A stretch of 64,000 bases of DNA from JAICXG01 sp963801255 (GCA_963801255.1 CAWDEC010000011.1:1-64000); one strand, 5' to 3'; shown: positions 18,944 through 28,540, counted from the stretch's first letter. A program made the numbers and translations. Notes: a model not told the origin generated them from the letters alone.

Positions 18944-19321
18944 TCAATTGGCTCTTTCGCCAGTCCGAGGCAAATGAGCTTTTGATTCTTGGCGAATCAC
19001 TTTAACAGTCTCCCGGATCGATCTGATTTGAGGCAATTGACCTGTGCATTCACTTGTAATCAATAGGGGGTGTTCGAGAGGATAAACCAAATTATCGGTG
19101 ATCGGGATTGTGGCAACGCCGGGATCAACCAAGGGCCAGGTGGTTTCACGGAGTCGATCAAATCTCGACGTCGCGGTGGGATACGATGTCGGAATCAACT
19201 TATCAAACTGTGCCTGAATCAGGGGTTGGCAGGAATAGGAATCGTCTCCGACGGCGCGCATGCAGGCGACCAGAGAAACAATTACCACAATGACCCACTG
19301 TTGGCCGCATCGTTTGCTCAT
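18944..19321 (-). CDS. small secreted protein, unknown
   Basis: A 125-residue frame with a plausible signal peptide ('WVIVVIVSLVACMRAVGDD') and a mature part with Cys at 'YSCQPLIQAQFDKLIPTSYPTATS'. No family recognised. A plus-strand frame of similar size overlaps it, but only this one has an export signal. The stretch 19322-19501 after its start holds no gene. Confidence 0.45.
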   Translation of the reverse strand: MSKRCGQQWVIVVIVSLVACMRAVGDDSYSCQPLIQAQFDKLIPTSYPTATSRFDRLRETTWPLVDPGVATIPITDNLVYPLEHPLLITSECTGQLPQIRSIRETVKVIRQESKAHLPRTGERAN

Positions 19322-19516
19322 AAATCGATTCTGAACAAAGTCAGTTCCAATTGCAATACATTCCGGTTGAGCTAGCGGAAACGACTGCGCCCGACCGGCG
19401 ATTAAGCCGACCGCTAGTTGGTGTTATATCTCGTTTATGATACCTTCGCTACCTCAACTCAGAGCGACGTGCGCTACCGTTCTCGACAGCGTATCGCAGT
19501 CTCGTTAGGCATTACC

Positions 19517-19912
19517 ATGCGGAAGCTAATCTCCAGCGGTAGTCCATATGAACCTAAAATCGGGATTTCCCGAGCTGTGCGCGTGGGCAAGGTTATTGCC
19601 GTCTCGGGCACTGCTCCGCTTGGTCCAGACGGGCGTACAGTGGGAGTCGGAGATGCCGGCATTCAGGCGCGACGATGTCTTGAAATAATTGCCGAAGCCC
19701 TGGAGAAAGCCGGAGCTTCGATCCAGCAGGTCATTCGTACCCGCACGCTTCTCGTGCATATCGAAGATTGGAAGGCTGTCGCCGCAGTCCATGGCGAATT
19801 CTTTGCTGACATTCGACCGGCTAACACGGTTATGCAGGTGTCGCGATTTATCGATCCGGATTGGCTTGTTGAGTTAGAAGCCGACGCGGTCATCGACGAA
19901 GAACAGAAGTAA
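19517..19912 (+). CDS. RidA/YjgF family protein
   Basis: A 131-residue protein. 'GKVIAVSGTAPLGPDG' near the N-terminus, 'QARRCLEIIAEALEKAGAS' and the C-terminal 'RPANTVMQVSRFIDPDWLVELEADAVI' are those of the RidA superfamily, including the 'RPANT' position of the active-site arginine. RidA proteins hydrolyse reactive enamine/imine intermediates of PLP enzymes; other subgroups differ. An upstream in-frame extension to 19418 exists, but the ATG at 19517 fits the family length. The word TCGTTAGGC (19502-19510) ends 6 bp before the start, as with cassette genes further on. Confidence 0.85.
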   Translation: MRKLISSGSPYEPKIGISRAVRVGKVIAVSGTAPLGPDGRTVGVGDAGIQARRCLEIIAEALEKAGASIQQVIRTRTLLVHIEDWKAVAAVHGEFFADIRPANTVMQVSRFIDPDWLVELEADAVIDEEQK

Positions 19913-20050
19913 GCGGGAACCCGCGGCGACATCGAGCCAACCTCCAAGTGTGATAGCCTGGTTGGACATCGCAAAACCTGAGGGAAATAGCTTGCGATGG
20001 CTGCTCGCTCTGACTAGCGATACTCAAGCGACGGGCGAGCGACCACTACC

Positions 20051-20500
20051 ATGAAGAATGCAAAAACAACCATGAAAAAGCGCAAGAGCGACGCGAAAGA
20101 AGGGAAAGGAACCTCTCCCTCCCAGCTGATCGATGCGAGAGTCAAGGAGCTGAATGATTGGCGAGGCAAGACGCTCGCTCGGGTCCGAAACCTTATTAAA
20201 CAGGTCGACCCGGAAGTAATCGAGGAGTGGAAGTGGAGAGGCGTTCCGGTGTGGTCACATTCCGGAATCATCTGCACCGGCGAAACCTATAAGAGTGTCG
20301 TGAAGCTGACCTTCGCCAAGGGTGCCTCGTTGCAGGACCCTTCAGGCCTTTTCAACTCCAGCCTCGAAGGCAACGTAAGGCGTGCCATTGATATCCATGA
20401 GACCGACAAGATTGATGAGAAGGCGTTGAAGTCGCTTATTCGTGCCGCCGTGGCACTGAACACGTCAAAAGCCGCACGCAGGATGGGAACTCGAGCCTAA
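20051..20500 (+). CDS. DUF1801 domain protein
   Basis: A 149-residue protein. After a Lys-rich start, the region from ~40 onward has the DUF1801 pattern: 'VRNLIKQVDPEVIEEWKWRGVPVWSHSGIICTGETYKSVVKLTF', read here in two parts, then 'DEKALKSLIRAAVALN'. Members include small cytosolic proteins related to the B. subtilis frataxin-like YdhG, but most are uncharacterised. It stands alone. Confidence 0.8.
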   Translation: MKNAKTTMKKRKSDAKEGKGTSPSQLIDARVKELNDWRGKTLARVRNLIKQVDPEVIEEWKWRGVPVWSHSGIICTGETYKSVVKLTFAKGASLQDPSGLFNSSLEGNVRRAIDIHETDKIDEKALKSLIRAAVALNTSKAARRMGTRA

Positions 20501-20558
20501 ACGGCACTTATCCGGGGAGAAGACAGGCAATTGCCGACCTGGCCGGGGCCGGTGGAGG

Positions 20559-21500
20559 TTATCCGGTTGAAGCGCTCTCCGTCCCTGCGCCCGTTACCGC
20601 TATCGCATATTCAGCTGCGTCATTCTGCCGGTGACGTTCCATGGCGGCCATGATTGCCTCGTCAGGCACGCGGCGCAATCCGTCGGCGAGGCCGAGCTTG
20701 GATAATGTCCAGATGGTCCACTTTGTAGGATCGAATTGCCATTCCTTCACGCCGTTGCGGTAGTCGTGTTGGAACTCGTGATGATAGTTATGATAGCCCT
20801 CGCCAAAGGTAACCAGCGCCATCAGGGAAGAATCGCGGGCGCTGCAGCGAGTCGAGTAAGGCTGACGTCCGATCGTGTGGCAGGCGGAGTTGATAAAAAA
20901 GGTGCAATGCTGAACGAATACGACTTTTGCCACGCCGGCGATTAGCAGACCGCCGAGGGCGCCGCTCCAACCGTTCCAGATTGCGCCCACCAACGCTGGT
21001 AATCCAAGACTAACGAGCACGGCAAGCAAATGGATGTGGCGATGCTGCCACATCACGAGCGAGTCCTTCTTTAAGTCGTTCACGTTATCGAATGGAGGTT
21101 CTGGCAGAAGCTTGAAAAGGAGCCAGCCGATGTGCGCATGAAAAAAACCCTGGCTGATATCGTAGGGGTCTTCTTCGTGGTCGACATGTTTGTGGTGACG
21201 ACGATGTTCGCTTGCCCAGAGCAAGACGGAGTTTTCGAATGCACCCGCTCCGAATACTAGGACAAAAAGCCGCACGGGCCATTTAGCACGAAAGGAGAGA
21301 TGCGAGAAAAGTCGATGATAACCAAGCGTAATACTGAGACCGGTGATAACCAAAAGTGTGGCAAAGAGCGCGAACTGGAACCAATCGAGCCCGAAGTGCC
21401 AAAGATAGAGCGGCACAGCAGTGAGAGTAAGAGCCAGGGTGCCGATCAGGAACGAACTGGTCGTCCAGTTAACCCGATGAAAGGGAATGCGAGAGAGCAT
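20559..21500 (-). CDS. acyl-CoA delta-9 desaturase family protein
   Basis: A 313-residue membrane fatty acid desaturase. The three histidine boxes for the di-iron centre are intact: 'HRLFSH' (~63), 'EHRRHHKH' (~98) and 'HNYHH' (~236). Hydrophobic pairs lie before box 1 and between boxes 2 and 3. It inserts a cis double bond into an acyl chain, usually to adjust membrane fluidity. It lies beside the IF-1/RNA-binding gene group, a setting that would fit cold adaptation, though that is only an inference. Confidence 0.92.
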   Translation of the reverse strand: MLSRIPFHRVNWTTSSFLIGTLALTLTAVPLYLWHFGLDWFQFALFATLLVITGLSITLGYHRLFSHLSFRAKWPVRLFVLVFGAGAFENSVLLWASEHRRHHKHVDHEEDPYDISQGFFHAHIGWLLFKLLPEPPFDNVNDLKKDSLVMWQHRHIHLLAVLVSLGLPALVGAIWNGWSGALGGLLIAGVAKVVFVQHCTFFINSACHTIGRQPYSTRCSARDSSLMALVTFGEGYHNYHHEFQHDYRNGVKEWQFDPTKWTIWTLSKLGLADGLRRVPDEAIMAAMERHRQNDAAEYAIAVTGAGTESASTG

Positions 21501-21526
21501 AGGAAATCTAAAGAATGCGCGCTGAG

Positions 21527-21748
21527 TTAGCGGGCGAGAATGACGTCGTTCTTAACCCATGAGTGCGCCTTATTGCAATGCGGGCAAGCGACCTTTCCTG
21601 TCTTACTTGGTATGTCAGCCCAGAGCGGCTCTTCGACGGTTTCGCCCGTCGCGATTAGCCTGGAAGTTGCAGGACAACGAACCAGGAGGCGTCGCAGTGT
21701 GCAAGGCGCTTTGCGCGGCGGCGAAGGTGCACCGAAGTAAAAATTCAT
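21527..21748 (-). CDS. small zinc-ribbon protein
   Basis: A 73-residue protein with 'CPATSRLIATG' and 'VACPHCNKAHSWVKNDVILA', two Cys pairs likely to bind zinc. The start ATG overlaps the infA stop as TGATG, so translation is probably coupled to infA. I know similar short proteins only as hypothetical. Confidence 0.65.
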   Translation of the reverse strand: MNFYFGAPSPPRKAPCTLRRLLVRCPATSRLIATGETVEEPLWADIPSKTGKVACPHCNKAHSWVKNDVILAR

Positions 21749-21963
21749 CAGAGTCTGTAAACGATCCGCGCTTTATCGACGTCGTACGGCGACATCTCCA
21801 GCCGTACCCGGTCGCCTATGGTCAGACGGATGAAGCGCTTGCGCATCCGTCCGGAAATGTGAGCCAGCACGATGTGCTTACTGGCAAGCTCGACGCGAAA
21901 CATGGTTCCCGCTAGCACGGAGCGGATTGTGCCTTCCAGCACGATAGCTTCTTCGGCTTTCAA
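21748..21963 (-). CDS. infA: translation initiation factor IF-1
   Basis: A 71-residue S1/OB-fold protein from a TTG start. 'AIVLEGTIRSVLAGTMFRVEL', 'VLAHISGRMRKRFIRLTIGD' and 'DRVRLEMSPYD' match IF-1 along its whole length. IF-1 binds the A site of the 30S subunit during initiation. A downstream small zinc-ribbon gene overlaps it by one base. It is not in a ribosomal-protein operon here, which often means a second infA elsewhere. Confidence 0.92.
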   Translation of the reverse strand: MKAEEAIVLEGTIRSVLAGTMFRVELASKHIVLAHISGRMRKRFIRLTIGDRVRLEMSPYDVDKARIVYRL

Positions 21964-22026
21964 AATTGTTGTTCGCTAAGCCGGCGCCCGGACAAACCCG
22001 GGCGCCGGCCGTAAAGCAAACCGAAA

Positions 22027-22305
22027 TTACCGGCGTGAACCGGCAAACTGGCGTGGCCGTTCTTCGCGCGCCCGCGCTTCATTCACGGTTAACGCGCGGC
22101 CATGCAGTTCCTGGCCGTTGACCGCGTTCATGGCTGCCGTGGCGGAGACTTGATCGGGCATGGTGACAAAACCGAACCCGCGTGAGCGGCCGGTCATTTT
22201 ATCATTGATCAAGGCCACTTCGCTGACCTGGCCGTGTTGTTCGAAAAGATCCTGCAGATCGTTTTCCGTCGTCTCAAAAGAGAGATTACCTACGTATAGT
22301 TTCAT
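22027..22305 (-). CDS. RRM-type RNA-binding protein
   Basis: A 92-residue single RRM. RNP2 'LYVGNLSF' and RNP1 'RGFGFVTM' are both present, with a short Arg-rich tail ('REERPRQFAGSRR'). This is the cyanobacterial Rbp/plant glycine-rich type found in many Verrucomicrobiota and often cold-induced. Start chosen at ATG 22305; a 54-codon upstream extension in frame lacks domain content and is more likely a 5' leader. Confidence 0.92.
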   Translation of the reverse strand: MKLYVGNLSFETTENDLQDLFEQHGQVSEVALINDKMTGRSRGFGFVTMPDQVSATAAMNAVNGQELHGRALTVNEARAREERPRQFAGSRR

Positions 22306-22476
22306 TAGTGATTTTGTGGAGCAAACCTGCGAGCTACAGCGCCGTTCCCGAGAACCGGGTTTCAGAATCACCAAAGAGACAAGCTCAACTGACGACCTAC
22401 CAAGCAACGAACCGAAACAGAACTTAATCCAACGGCCGCACTCTCGCCTATTTCGGACCGAAGACAAGTAATATCT

Positions 22477-22614
22477 CTAATGATCGCAAAAACGATAATG
22501 CGCGGGAAAGATTTGCAGGAACTTGCGACCACCATCGGTAAGTGGCCCGAGCACGGTCGCAGATTGGGGGGAGCCATCACTCAGCTCCGCATTGAGCAGA
22601 CCCGCCTCCACCAT
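22477..22614 (-). CDS. possible small ORF or 3' gene fragment
   Basis: A 45-codon frame with protein-like composition ('MVEAGLLNAELSDGSPQS', 'VLGPLTDGGRKFLQIFP'). The same frame stays open ~38 codons further upstream without an ATG, ending at a TAA followed by a GGAGTTG segment. It could start at a non-ATG codon or be a fragment. No family recognised. Confidence 0.3.
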   Translation of the reverse strand: MVEAGLLNAELSDGSPQSATVLGPLTDGGRKFLQIFPAHYRFCDH

Positions 22615-23839
22615 TTCGCGAACGTCTGAATCGTTTTTTGGTCGGTGAACCCGGAGTTGCCGGCTCTCTCGCCGCTGGACCGCAAGCAGGGCCTTTTGTG
22701 CGCGCGCTATATTGATTTCGCCAACTCCTTATCCAACGTCGTCTTTGAGTTCATGGGCACACCCCTCACCACACTATTCTCTCGGGGGTGATATCGATGC
22801 ATCGTATCTTTTATCTGCCGTTATCTGTCTTCCGCTGCGGCCGAAGCCGGCCACTCATCCGCATCGCACGACGAGGGTTCCGCTTGGTCGCCGCGAGACC
22901 CAGGCGGTGTAAAAAGAATCCGCGCTCTTCCGTTATTCTGTGTTGCAGGCGATATAAAGCGCCATTCTGCGTGATTGTTGCTTCCATAAGTTATCCCCTC
23001 GTTTTCATCGAACTGCTTTCCAAAACCTTTCTTGCGCCATTTCTCATTTGCCGAATGGCTCACGCTTCCCGCCATCGCATCGGCAACCGATGCGATTGCT
23101 GACGGCGGCAACGTCCTCCCAGTTCGGTGCGAAAACACCGCGTCAGGGCCGACGAGCTGCATTCCTACCCGCAAACTTCCGCAATTGTTTCTGAGCACTC
23201 TTTTGCCGTCTGATCTCATTGAGAAATAGGTCCCATTTTGTCTGTGTGTCCGGCGCAGAGAGAAGGGCCGTTTCCGGGACGGTCGATCAACGCTGCAAGT
23301 ATGGCAGCAACCTAGGCTACAGCCGGAACTCGCAATCTCCTAACAGCATTTACAATTGACTTTGCGGCTAGGACGCGATGTGTGCGTTCCTTCTTTCGTT
23401 CCCAAGTTACGATCACCCAGAAAGCTCGAGAAAATAACCGGCTGCAATCAGCGGACGCACGAAGCCATCGACAAGCTCAAGCAATCGGAGGCGAAAACGG
23501 TACCCCAGGGCGGTGTCTCTCTATTTTCTTCCACTGACCAAAAGAGATGCCTGTTCAAAACTTCGTCACACAAGCGGCCGCAAAAACTTCGATGAATGGT
23601 TCTCGACGGCTTTGTCTGGCGGATAAGTCCCGCGTGGCCCTTGTGCCCCACAAGTCGCACGTCTTCGTCAGTATTTCTCTTAGCGAACATGTTTAGCCTG
23701 CGATCGACTCCGCACCCGGCGATTTGGGTCCAGGAAGACGGTATTTTTCAGCCGCCCTAACGTAACGAAGTAGTTACGAGATAATACTTTCGCCATCAGG
23801 GAACGTGATTTCCCTTTCGCAACACTAAACTACAAAACT
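22615..23839. other. stretch without a convincing gene
   Basis: About 1.2 kb upstream of the secreted propeller-like gene. Short frames exist on both strands (the longest is 132 codons, minus, 23219-22821), but none has a recognisable domain, signal peptide or clear start. It may contain decayed gene remnants. The last ~80 bases presumably hold the promoter of the gene at 23840. Confidence 0.5.
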
Positions 23840-24973
23840 ATGAAAACTAATCTTATTACTCTCCTAAGTCTTTGTTGTCTATCAATTCACGCCGCGAGCG
23901 GCGCGAGTTGGCAGGTTATTGCCAGTCCGAATGGACAACGAGGAATTAACGAACTGCACGGAGTCTCAGCGCTGGCCGAGAATGATGTCTGGGCGGTAGG
24001 TGAATCCACTGATACGGAGCGAGTCACCTCGGCTACGCTGGTTGAGCATTGGAACGGGACGCAGTGGTCGGTTATTCCCAGTCCGAATCCCAGCTCGACG
24101 CAAAACATGCTCAACGCCGTGGCGGCGGTATCGACAAATGACGTTTGGGCCGTCGGCTTTGCTGCTGTTGGGTCCAATCCGATTTTGATTGAGCATTGGG
24201 ACGGCACTGCTTGGAGTGTGGTGCCTAACCCTCCCAGCTCCAGCCCAATTACAGATTTGACTGCGCTCGCCGTGGTGTCCGCCAATGACATTTGGGCGGT
24301 TGGCATCGGGACGGTCAACGACGACGCAGGGACAGCGACTCTGCATTGGGATGGGACGGCGTGGAGTGTGGTCCCGAGTCCGAATGTCGGTCCAGAGGTC
24401 AATAACTCGCTTTTTGGCGTGACGGCAATTGCCTCCAATGATGTCTGGGCGGTTGGCACGCAGCAGTCGACGTCCATGACCAAGCCGCACACACTGATTC
24501 TGCATTGGGATGGCTCACAATGGAGCATTGTGCCTAGCCCTAACTTTGGAGGCAACACAGTGGGCAACCACTTAGCCGCCGCCAGCGGGATTTCGTCTAA
24601 CGATGTCTGGGCGATAGGCAGTTCCGACGCCGGCACGCTGGCGGAACATTGGGACGGCACTAGCTGGAGCGTGGTGTCCACGCCAGCAGGCGGAAACGAG
24701 GTGCCGACAGCCCTTTTCAGCGTGGTAGCTCTGACCAGCAATAGTGTCTGGACCGTGGGCGAACAGTTCGCGTGCTCCAGCTGTAGCTTATCTCAGACTT
24801 TGACCGAACATTGGAACGGAAGGAAGTGGGCTGTAGCTCCGAGCCCGAACGTTGGGACGGATCACAATGAGTTGTTCGCGGTCGATGCGACGCCAGGCGG
24901 CACCCTGTGGTCAGTCGGGACCGTTTTCCACTTCCCAAAGCAACAAACGCTGATTGAGCGCAGGCTGCCTTAG
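23840..24973 (+). CDS. secreted 'DVWAVG'-repeat propeller-like protein
   Basis: A 377-residue protein with a signal peptide ('ITLLSLCCLSIHAASGASW') and about seven repeats of ~50 residues combining 'HWDGTAWSVVPSPN' with 'SANDVWAVG'. The repeat spacing suggests one beta-propeller. Function unknown; it is a probable exported or surface protein. A paralogue with the same repeats lies at 52776-53891. The motif is frequent in soil bacteria. Confidence 0.8.
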   Translation: MKTNLITLLSLCCLSIHAASGASWQVIASPNGQRGINELHGVSALAENDVWAVGESTDTERVTSATLVEHWNGTQWSVIPSPNPSSTQNMLNAVAAVSTNDVWAVGFAAVGSNPILIEHWDGTAWSVVPNPPSSSPITDLTALAVVSANDIWAVGIGTVNDDAGTATLHWDGTAWSVVPSPNVGPEVNNSLFGVTAIASNDVWAVGTQQSTSMTKPHTLILHWDGSQWSIVPSPNFGGNTVGNHLAAASGISSNDVWAIGSSDAGTLAEHWDGTSWSVVSTPAGGNEVPTALFSVVALTSNSVWTVGEQFACSSCSLSQTLTEHWNGRKWAVAPSPNVGTDHNELFAVDATPGGTLWSVGTVFHFPKQQTLIERRLP

Positions 24974-25443
24974 CTCAAAGGCTAACCAGCTCCTGCTTCG
25001 AGACTTCTTTACTTAATCGGCGCTGCGGCGGCGACTCAGCGTCCTCGCTCGCGGCACCTCTATGTTACATTTCGTTAGGCGCTCGAATCGAGGGCGATCG
25101 CCCACGTAGACGGGCACGTATTACAGCGCCAGGCGATTTCCATGTCGGTCGGTTTCGAACCCACTTCAGTATTTCCGAAAGTCGTCCCCCAGCTGGCGAT
25201 ACATCCATTTCGCCCCTGGTACCCAGGAGCTCGCTGGATCGTCTTTGATCGCGCGGCAAACCTGCTGCAATGCGCTAAAGAGCACGCCCCTGTCGGGAGG
25301 AGGCCATGAAAAAGCCGCTGCTCCAAAGACGAACGCGATCGTCGCGGTCCGCGCTTTACGTTTGCCCACCTCAGCTTAGCGGTTGAAAGTGCGCCGCGAG
25401 GCTGCTTCCGTCCTCGCTTCACGACAACCCATAGGCCCTGACG
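24974..25443. other. intergenic stretch with a possible decayed small minus-strand gene
   Basis: On the minus strand, 25369-25166 and then, one frame over, down to a TAA within the GCCTAACGA word at 25072-25080, two protein-like pieces join: 'CRAIKDDPASSWVPGAKWMYRQLGDD' in part and 'DMEIAWRCNTCPSTWAIALD'. A single indel near 25170 would make one ~100-residue protein. The evidence is weak. The rest shows nothing clear. Confidence 0.3.
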
Positions 25444-28400
25444 ATGGCTCTGAGCAAAAAAGACAAACTTCGACTCCTCACCACTATTCTCGAAAGCCGC
25501 CACGGCGATCTGCGCGAGCAAAGCCTGAATCGGCAGGGCAAAGGTCATTTTCACGTTTCAGGGATGGGACATGAGGCGCTGGCCGCGATCTCAATTCAAT
25601 CTGAGCCGGGCGATTATATCTGCGGTTATTATCGCGATCGCGCGCTCGTCCTCGGTCGCGGCGTGACTTCGGCTGAGCTGGCGCTGGATTATTTCGCGAA
25701 GCGCAAAGGGCAAAGTCACGGCCGGCAAATGCCGTCACACTATAGTTACGCGAGCAGGAACATCTGGAGTGTTCCCACCCCCACCGGTTCGCAACTTCTG
25801 CCAGCCTGCGGCATTGCCTGGGGCATCAAGCTCGATGGGAAAACGAATTTTGTCGTTGCTACGATCGGCGATGCTGCCACCCGACAGGGCGATTTTTACG
25901 AAGCCATTGCCTTTGCCAAAGAACGAAAGCTGCCAGTGCTTTTCGTCGTCGAAGACAACGCCTACGGCATCAGCAGTCCGACGCGGAAGATCAATCCGCT
26001 CGCTCTCGACGTCTTGCAGCCTAACGACTGGCAGCAGGTTGACGGGAGTGATGTTGCGGCGGTGCACGAGGCGGCGCGGGAAGCCATCGCGCGGATGCGC
26101 GCCGGTCAGGGCCCGGCATTTTTCTGGGTGCAAATGGAGCGGCTCTCCAGTCACACCAGCTCCGACGACCACAAACTTTATCGCAGCGCGGAAGATATCG
26201 AGAACCTGGCGAAGAGCGATCCCCTGACGAAATGGCGCGACCGTCTTATCGCCGACGGCGAGCTGACGGAAGCGGAGTTCACGAAGCTCGATCAGGAAGT
26301 GAAAGAGCGCATTCGGAAGGAGTTCAGCGACGCAGAACGCGACGGCGATCCATCGGCTGACGAATTGGAAATCGAGGTGACGGGCGAGTTGCCCAAACTC
26401 AACGAGGAGATTCTGCCACCGGGTAAGTACCGCATCGGCGATGTGATCAACCAAACGCTTCGTCTTGGCCTAACGAAAGACTCGGGGCGGATTATTTTCG
26501 GTGAAGACGTCGAGGATCCCAAGGGTGGCGTCTTTCGTCTTACACAAAAACTTTCGAGCGAATTCAAAGATCAGGTTTTCAATTCGCCTCTCGCGGAATC
26601 GACCATCGTCGGTGTGGCATGCGGGCTCGCCTCCTATGGCAAGCGACCGGTCTTTGAACTGCAATTCATTGATTTCATTGGTCCGGCCTGGAATCAGGTC
26701 GTGACGAATTTGTGCAACTTGCGCTGGCGTTCCTTTGGCACGTGGACTTGTCCGCTCGTGATCTATGCTCCCTATGGCGCTTATCTCCCCGGCGGCAGTC
26801 TTTGGCACAGTCAGGCAAACGAGGCTCCCCTCGCCCATTATCCAGGTCTGCATGTTGTTATCCCGAGTAATCCGGCCGACGCCGCGGGACTGCTCTGGAC
26901 CGCGATGCACTGCGAAGACCCAGTTTTCGTCCTCATTCCAAAACATCTACTCTGGGCCGAACACGAATCGAAAGAACCGATCCGCGCGGTCTCGTTAGGC
27001 AAAGCACGCCTTCATCAGCCGGGCACGGACGTGACCCTGGTGGCGTGGGGCAACACGATGGAGAAAGCGATCGAAGCCCTCGAAAAGGTGGACGCGAAGG
27101 CGAGCGTGGAATTGATCGATCTCCGCTCCATCTCGCCCTGGGATAAGAAGACAATTGAAGCCTCGGTGCGGAAGACGGGCCGACTCGTCGTTGTGCAGGA
27201 AGACACGGAGAACTGCAGCGTCGGCCAGATGATCATCTCGCATATCGCTGGCCAGCCCGAATTGTGGAACGCGATGATCGCGCCTCCGATTCTGGTGAGC
27301 AAAGGCAATGTCATGATCGGCTATAATCCGATCTACGAGTATGCCGCGCTGCCGGATGTCGAGCGCATCGTTAGGTCGATCGAGCGCGCGCTCGAATCGC
27401 GCGCGGAGCGGTCGCGTTCACAGGTCTCTGCCGCACGCGAATCTCTTCCGTTGAAAGATGACCAGGCGATTACGCACTCATCCGCCAAGACTGCTCCAGC
27501 CAAAGGTGGAATGCGCAAGATCACCGTTCCGATCATGGGCGAAGGGATTCGTTCCGCCAAGGTTGTCGCGCTCTTGAAGCAACCGGGTGACCGGATCGAA
27601 CTGGACGACGCGCTTTGCGAAGTGGAAACGGACAAAGCCGTTTATCCGATCGAGTCGTCCTTTGCCGGGACGATGGGTGAATGGAAAACCAAAGTCGACG
27701 ACACCGTCGAGATCGGCCAGGAACTGGGTACGATCCTGACTGATGACGCGGATGATCTCGACGAGCAGTTGGAAGCTGCGAGCGAAGTCTCGGCGCGCGA
27801 GAGGAAACCCTCGGCGCCAGTCGAAGCGATCTCGACCGTCTCACGCGAGCCAGCCTTGTCCGCGACGATCACGCGCAAACTCGGTCGTGTCGTTCCAGCC
27901 AATCTGCAGATTGATGCGCGCTGGGATGCGATCCGCGAAGCACGCGCGACGGCGAAAAAGAGCGATGCCAAGAATGCGCCTTCTCCTTCGATCATGATCG
28001 CCTGGACAGTCGTTAGGGCGATGGAGAAACACAGCGCCTTTCGCAGTCTGATGCTGGATGACGATCGTATCGTCGAGAGTCAGGATTTCGATCTCGGTGT
28101 GGCGGTAGCTCTCGATGGCGATCGACTCGCCACAGCGGTCGTAACAAAGGCGAACACACACAGCTGGGGAGAATTCGTTAGGCACTACCATAAAACGGTT
28201 GAGGCAACGCGCGGCGGACGCGTGGACGCGATGAACGCACCGGTCGTGATCAGCAGCCTGGGAGCCTTTGGTGTCAAGACAGGCGCGCCGATTGTCGTGC
28301 CACCTTCGGTTGCAACTTTGTTCGTTGGCGTGGCGCATCACGAACTTTCGCCTAACGGAAAGAAGACGCAGAGCGTGGAAGTAATCACGCTCTCGCTCAC

Positions 28401-28506
28401 ATTCGATCATCGGGTGGTCAACGGAGCCGGTGCGGCCAGCTTCGTGCACCACATCAAGGAAGCGATTGAGAGTTTTGCGATTCCCGAAGTAAGTCTTGCT
28501 TCCTGA
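25444..28506 (+). CDS. single-chain 2-oxoacid dehydrogenase: E1 alpha, E1 beta, lipoyl and E2 acyltransferase domains
   Basis: One 1020-residue chain carries parts that are usually separate subunits. Residues ~1-300 are E1 alpha with the thiamine-diphosphate motif 'IGDAATRQGDFYEA...EDNAYGIS'. Residues ~330-650 are E1 beta ('IIFGEDVEDPKGGVFRLT', 'SPLAESTIVGVACGLASYGKRP' in part). Residues ~692-768 are a lipoyl domain with the lysine in 'EVETDKAVYP'. Residues ~820-1020 are an E2 catalytic domain ending 'LTFDHRVVNGAGAASF'. The E1-binding domain usual between lipoyl and catalytic parts is not apparent. In 'DHRxxDG' the catalytic-site Asp is Asn (HRVVNG). It would decarboxylate a 2-oxoacid and pass the acyl group to CoA; whether pyruvate or branched-chain acids is unclear. 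No E3 gene is adjacent. Confidence 0.88.
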   Translation: MALSKKDKLRLLTTILESRHGDLREQSLNRQGKGHFHVSGMGHEALAAISIQSEPGDYICGYYRDRALVLGRGVTSAELALDYFAKRKGQSHGRQMPSHYSYASRNIWSVPTPTGSQLLPACGIAWGIKLDGKTNFVVATIGDAATRQGDFYEAIAFAKERKLPVLFVVEDNAYGISSPTRKINPLALDVLQPNDWQQVDGSDVAAVHEAAREAIARMRAGQGPAFFWVQMERLSSHTSSDDHKLYRSAEDIENLAKSDPLTKWRDRLIADGELTEAEFTKLDQEVKERIRKEFSDAERDGDPSADELEIEVTGELPKLNEEILPPGKYRIGDVINQTLRLGLTKDSGRIIFGEDVEDPKGGVFRLTQKLSSEFKDQVFNSPLAESTIVGVACGLASYGKRPVFELQFIDFIGPAWNQVVTNLCNLRWRSFGTWTCPLVIYAPYGAYLPGGSLWHSQANEAPLAHYPGLHVVIPSNPADAAGLLWTAMHCEDPVFVLIPKHLLWAEHESKEPIRAVSLGKARLHQPGTDVTLVAWGNTMEKAIEALEKVDAKASVELIDLRSISPWDKKTIEASVRKTGRLVVVQEDTENCSVGQMIISHIAGQPELWNAMIAPPILVSKGNVMIGYNPIYEYAALPDVERIVRSIERALESRAERSRSQVSAARESLPLKDDQAITHSSAKTAPAKGGMRKITVPIMGEGIRSAKVVALLKQPGDRIELDDALCEVETDKAVYPIESSFAGTMGEWKTKVDDTVEIGQELGTILTDDADDLDEQLEAASEVSARERKPSAPVEAISTVSREPALSATITRKLGRVVPANLQIDARWDAIREARATAKKSDAKNAPSPSIMIAWTVVRAMEKHSAFRSLMLDDDRIVESQDFDLGVAVALDGDRLATAVVTKANTHSWGEFVRHYHKTVEATRGGRVDAMNAPVVISSLGAFGVKTGAPIVVPPSVATLFVGVAHHELSPNGKKTQSVEVITLSLTFDHRVVNGAGAASFVHHIKEAIESFAIPEVSLAS

Positions 28507-28540
28507 TTCGGAGCGCCTTCCAGAGCTCTTCGATCGCCGG

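Noticed and set aside
23887..24741. A 284-codon minus-strand frame
   Set aside because: It is the complement of the DVWAVG repeats; its periodic Thr/Pro/Val composition mirrors the real repeats.
25140..25175. A GGGTTCGAAACC-like segment on the minus strand resembling a tRNA T arm
   Set aside because: No acceptor stem, anticodon arm or D arm could be fitted around it, and the segment reads as part of a small protein-like frame.
25735..26454. A 239-codon minus-strand frame
   Set aside because: It lies wholly opposite the E1 alpha part of the dehydrogenase, whose motifs are unmistakable.
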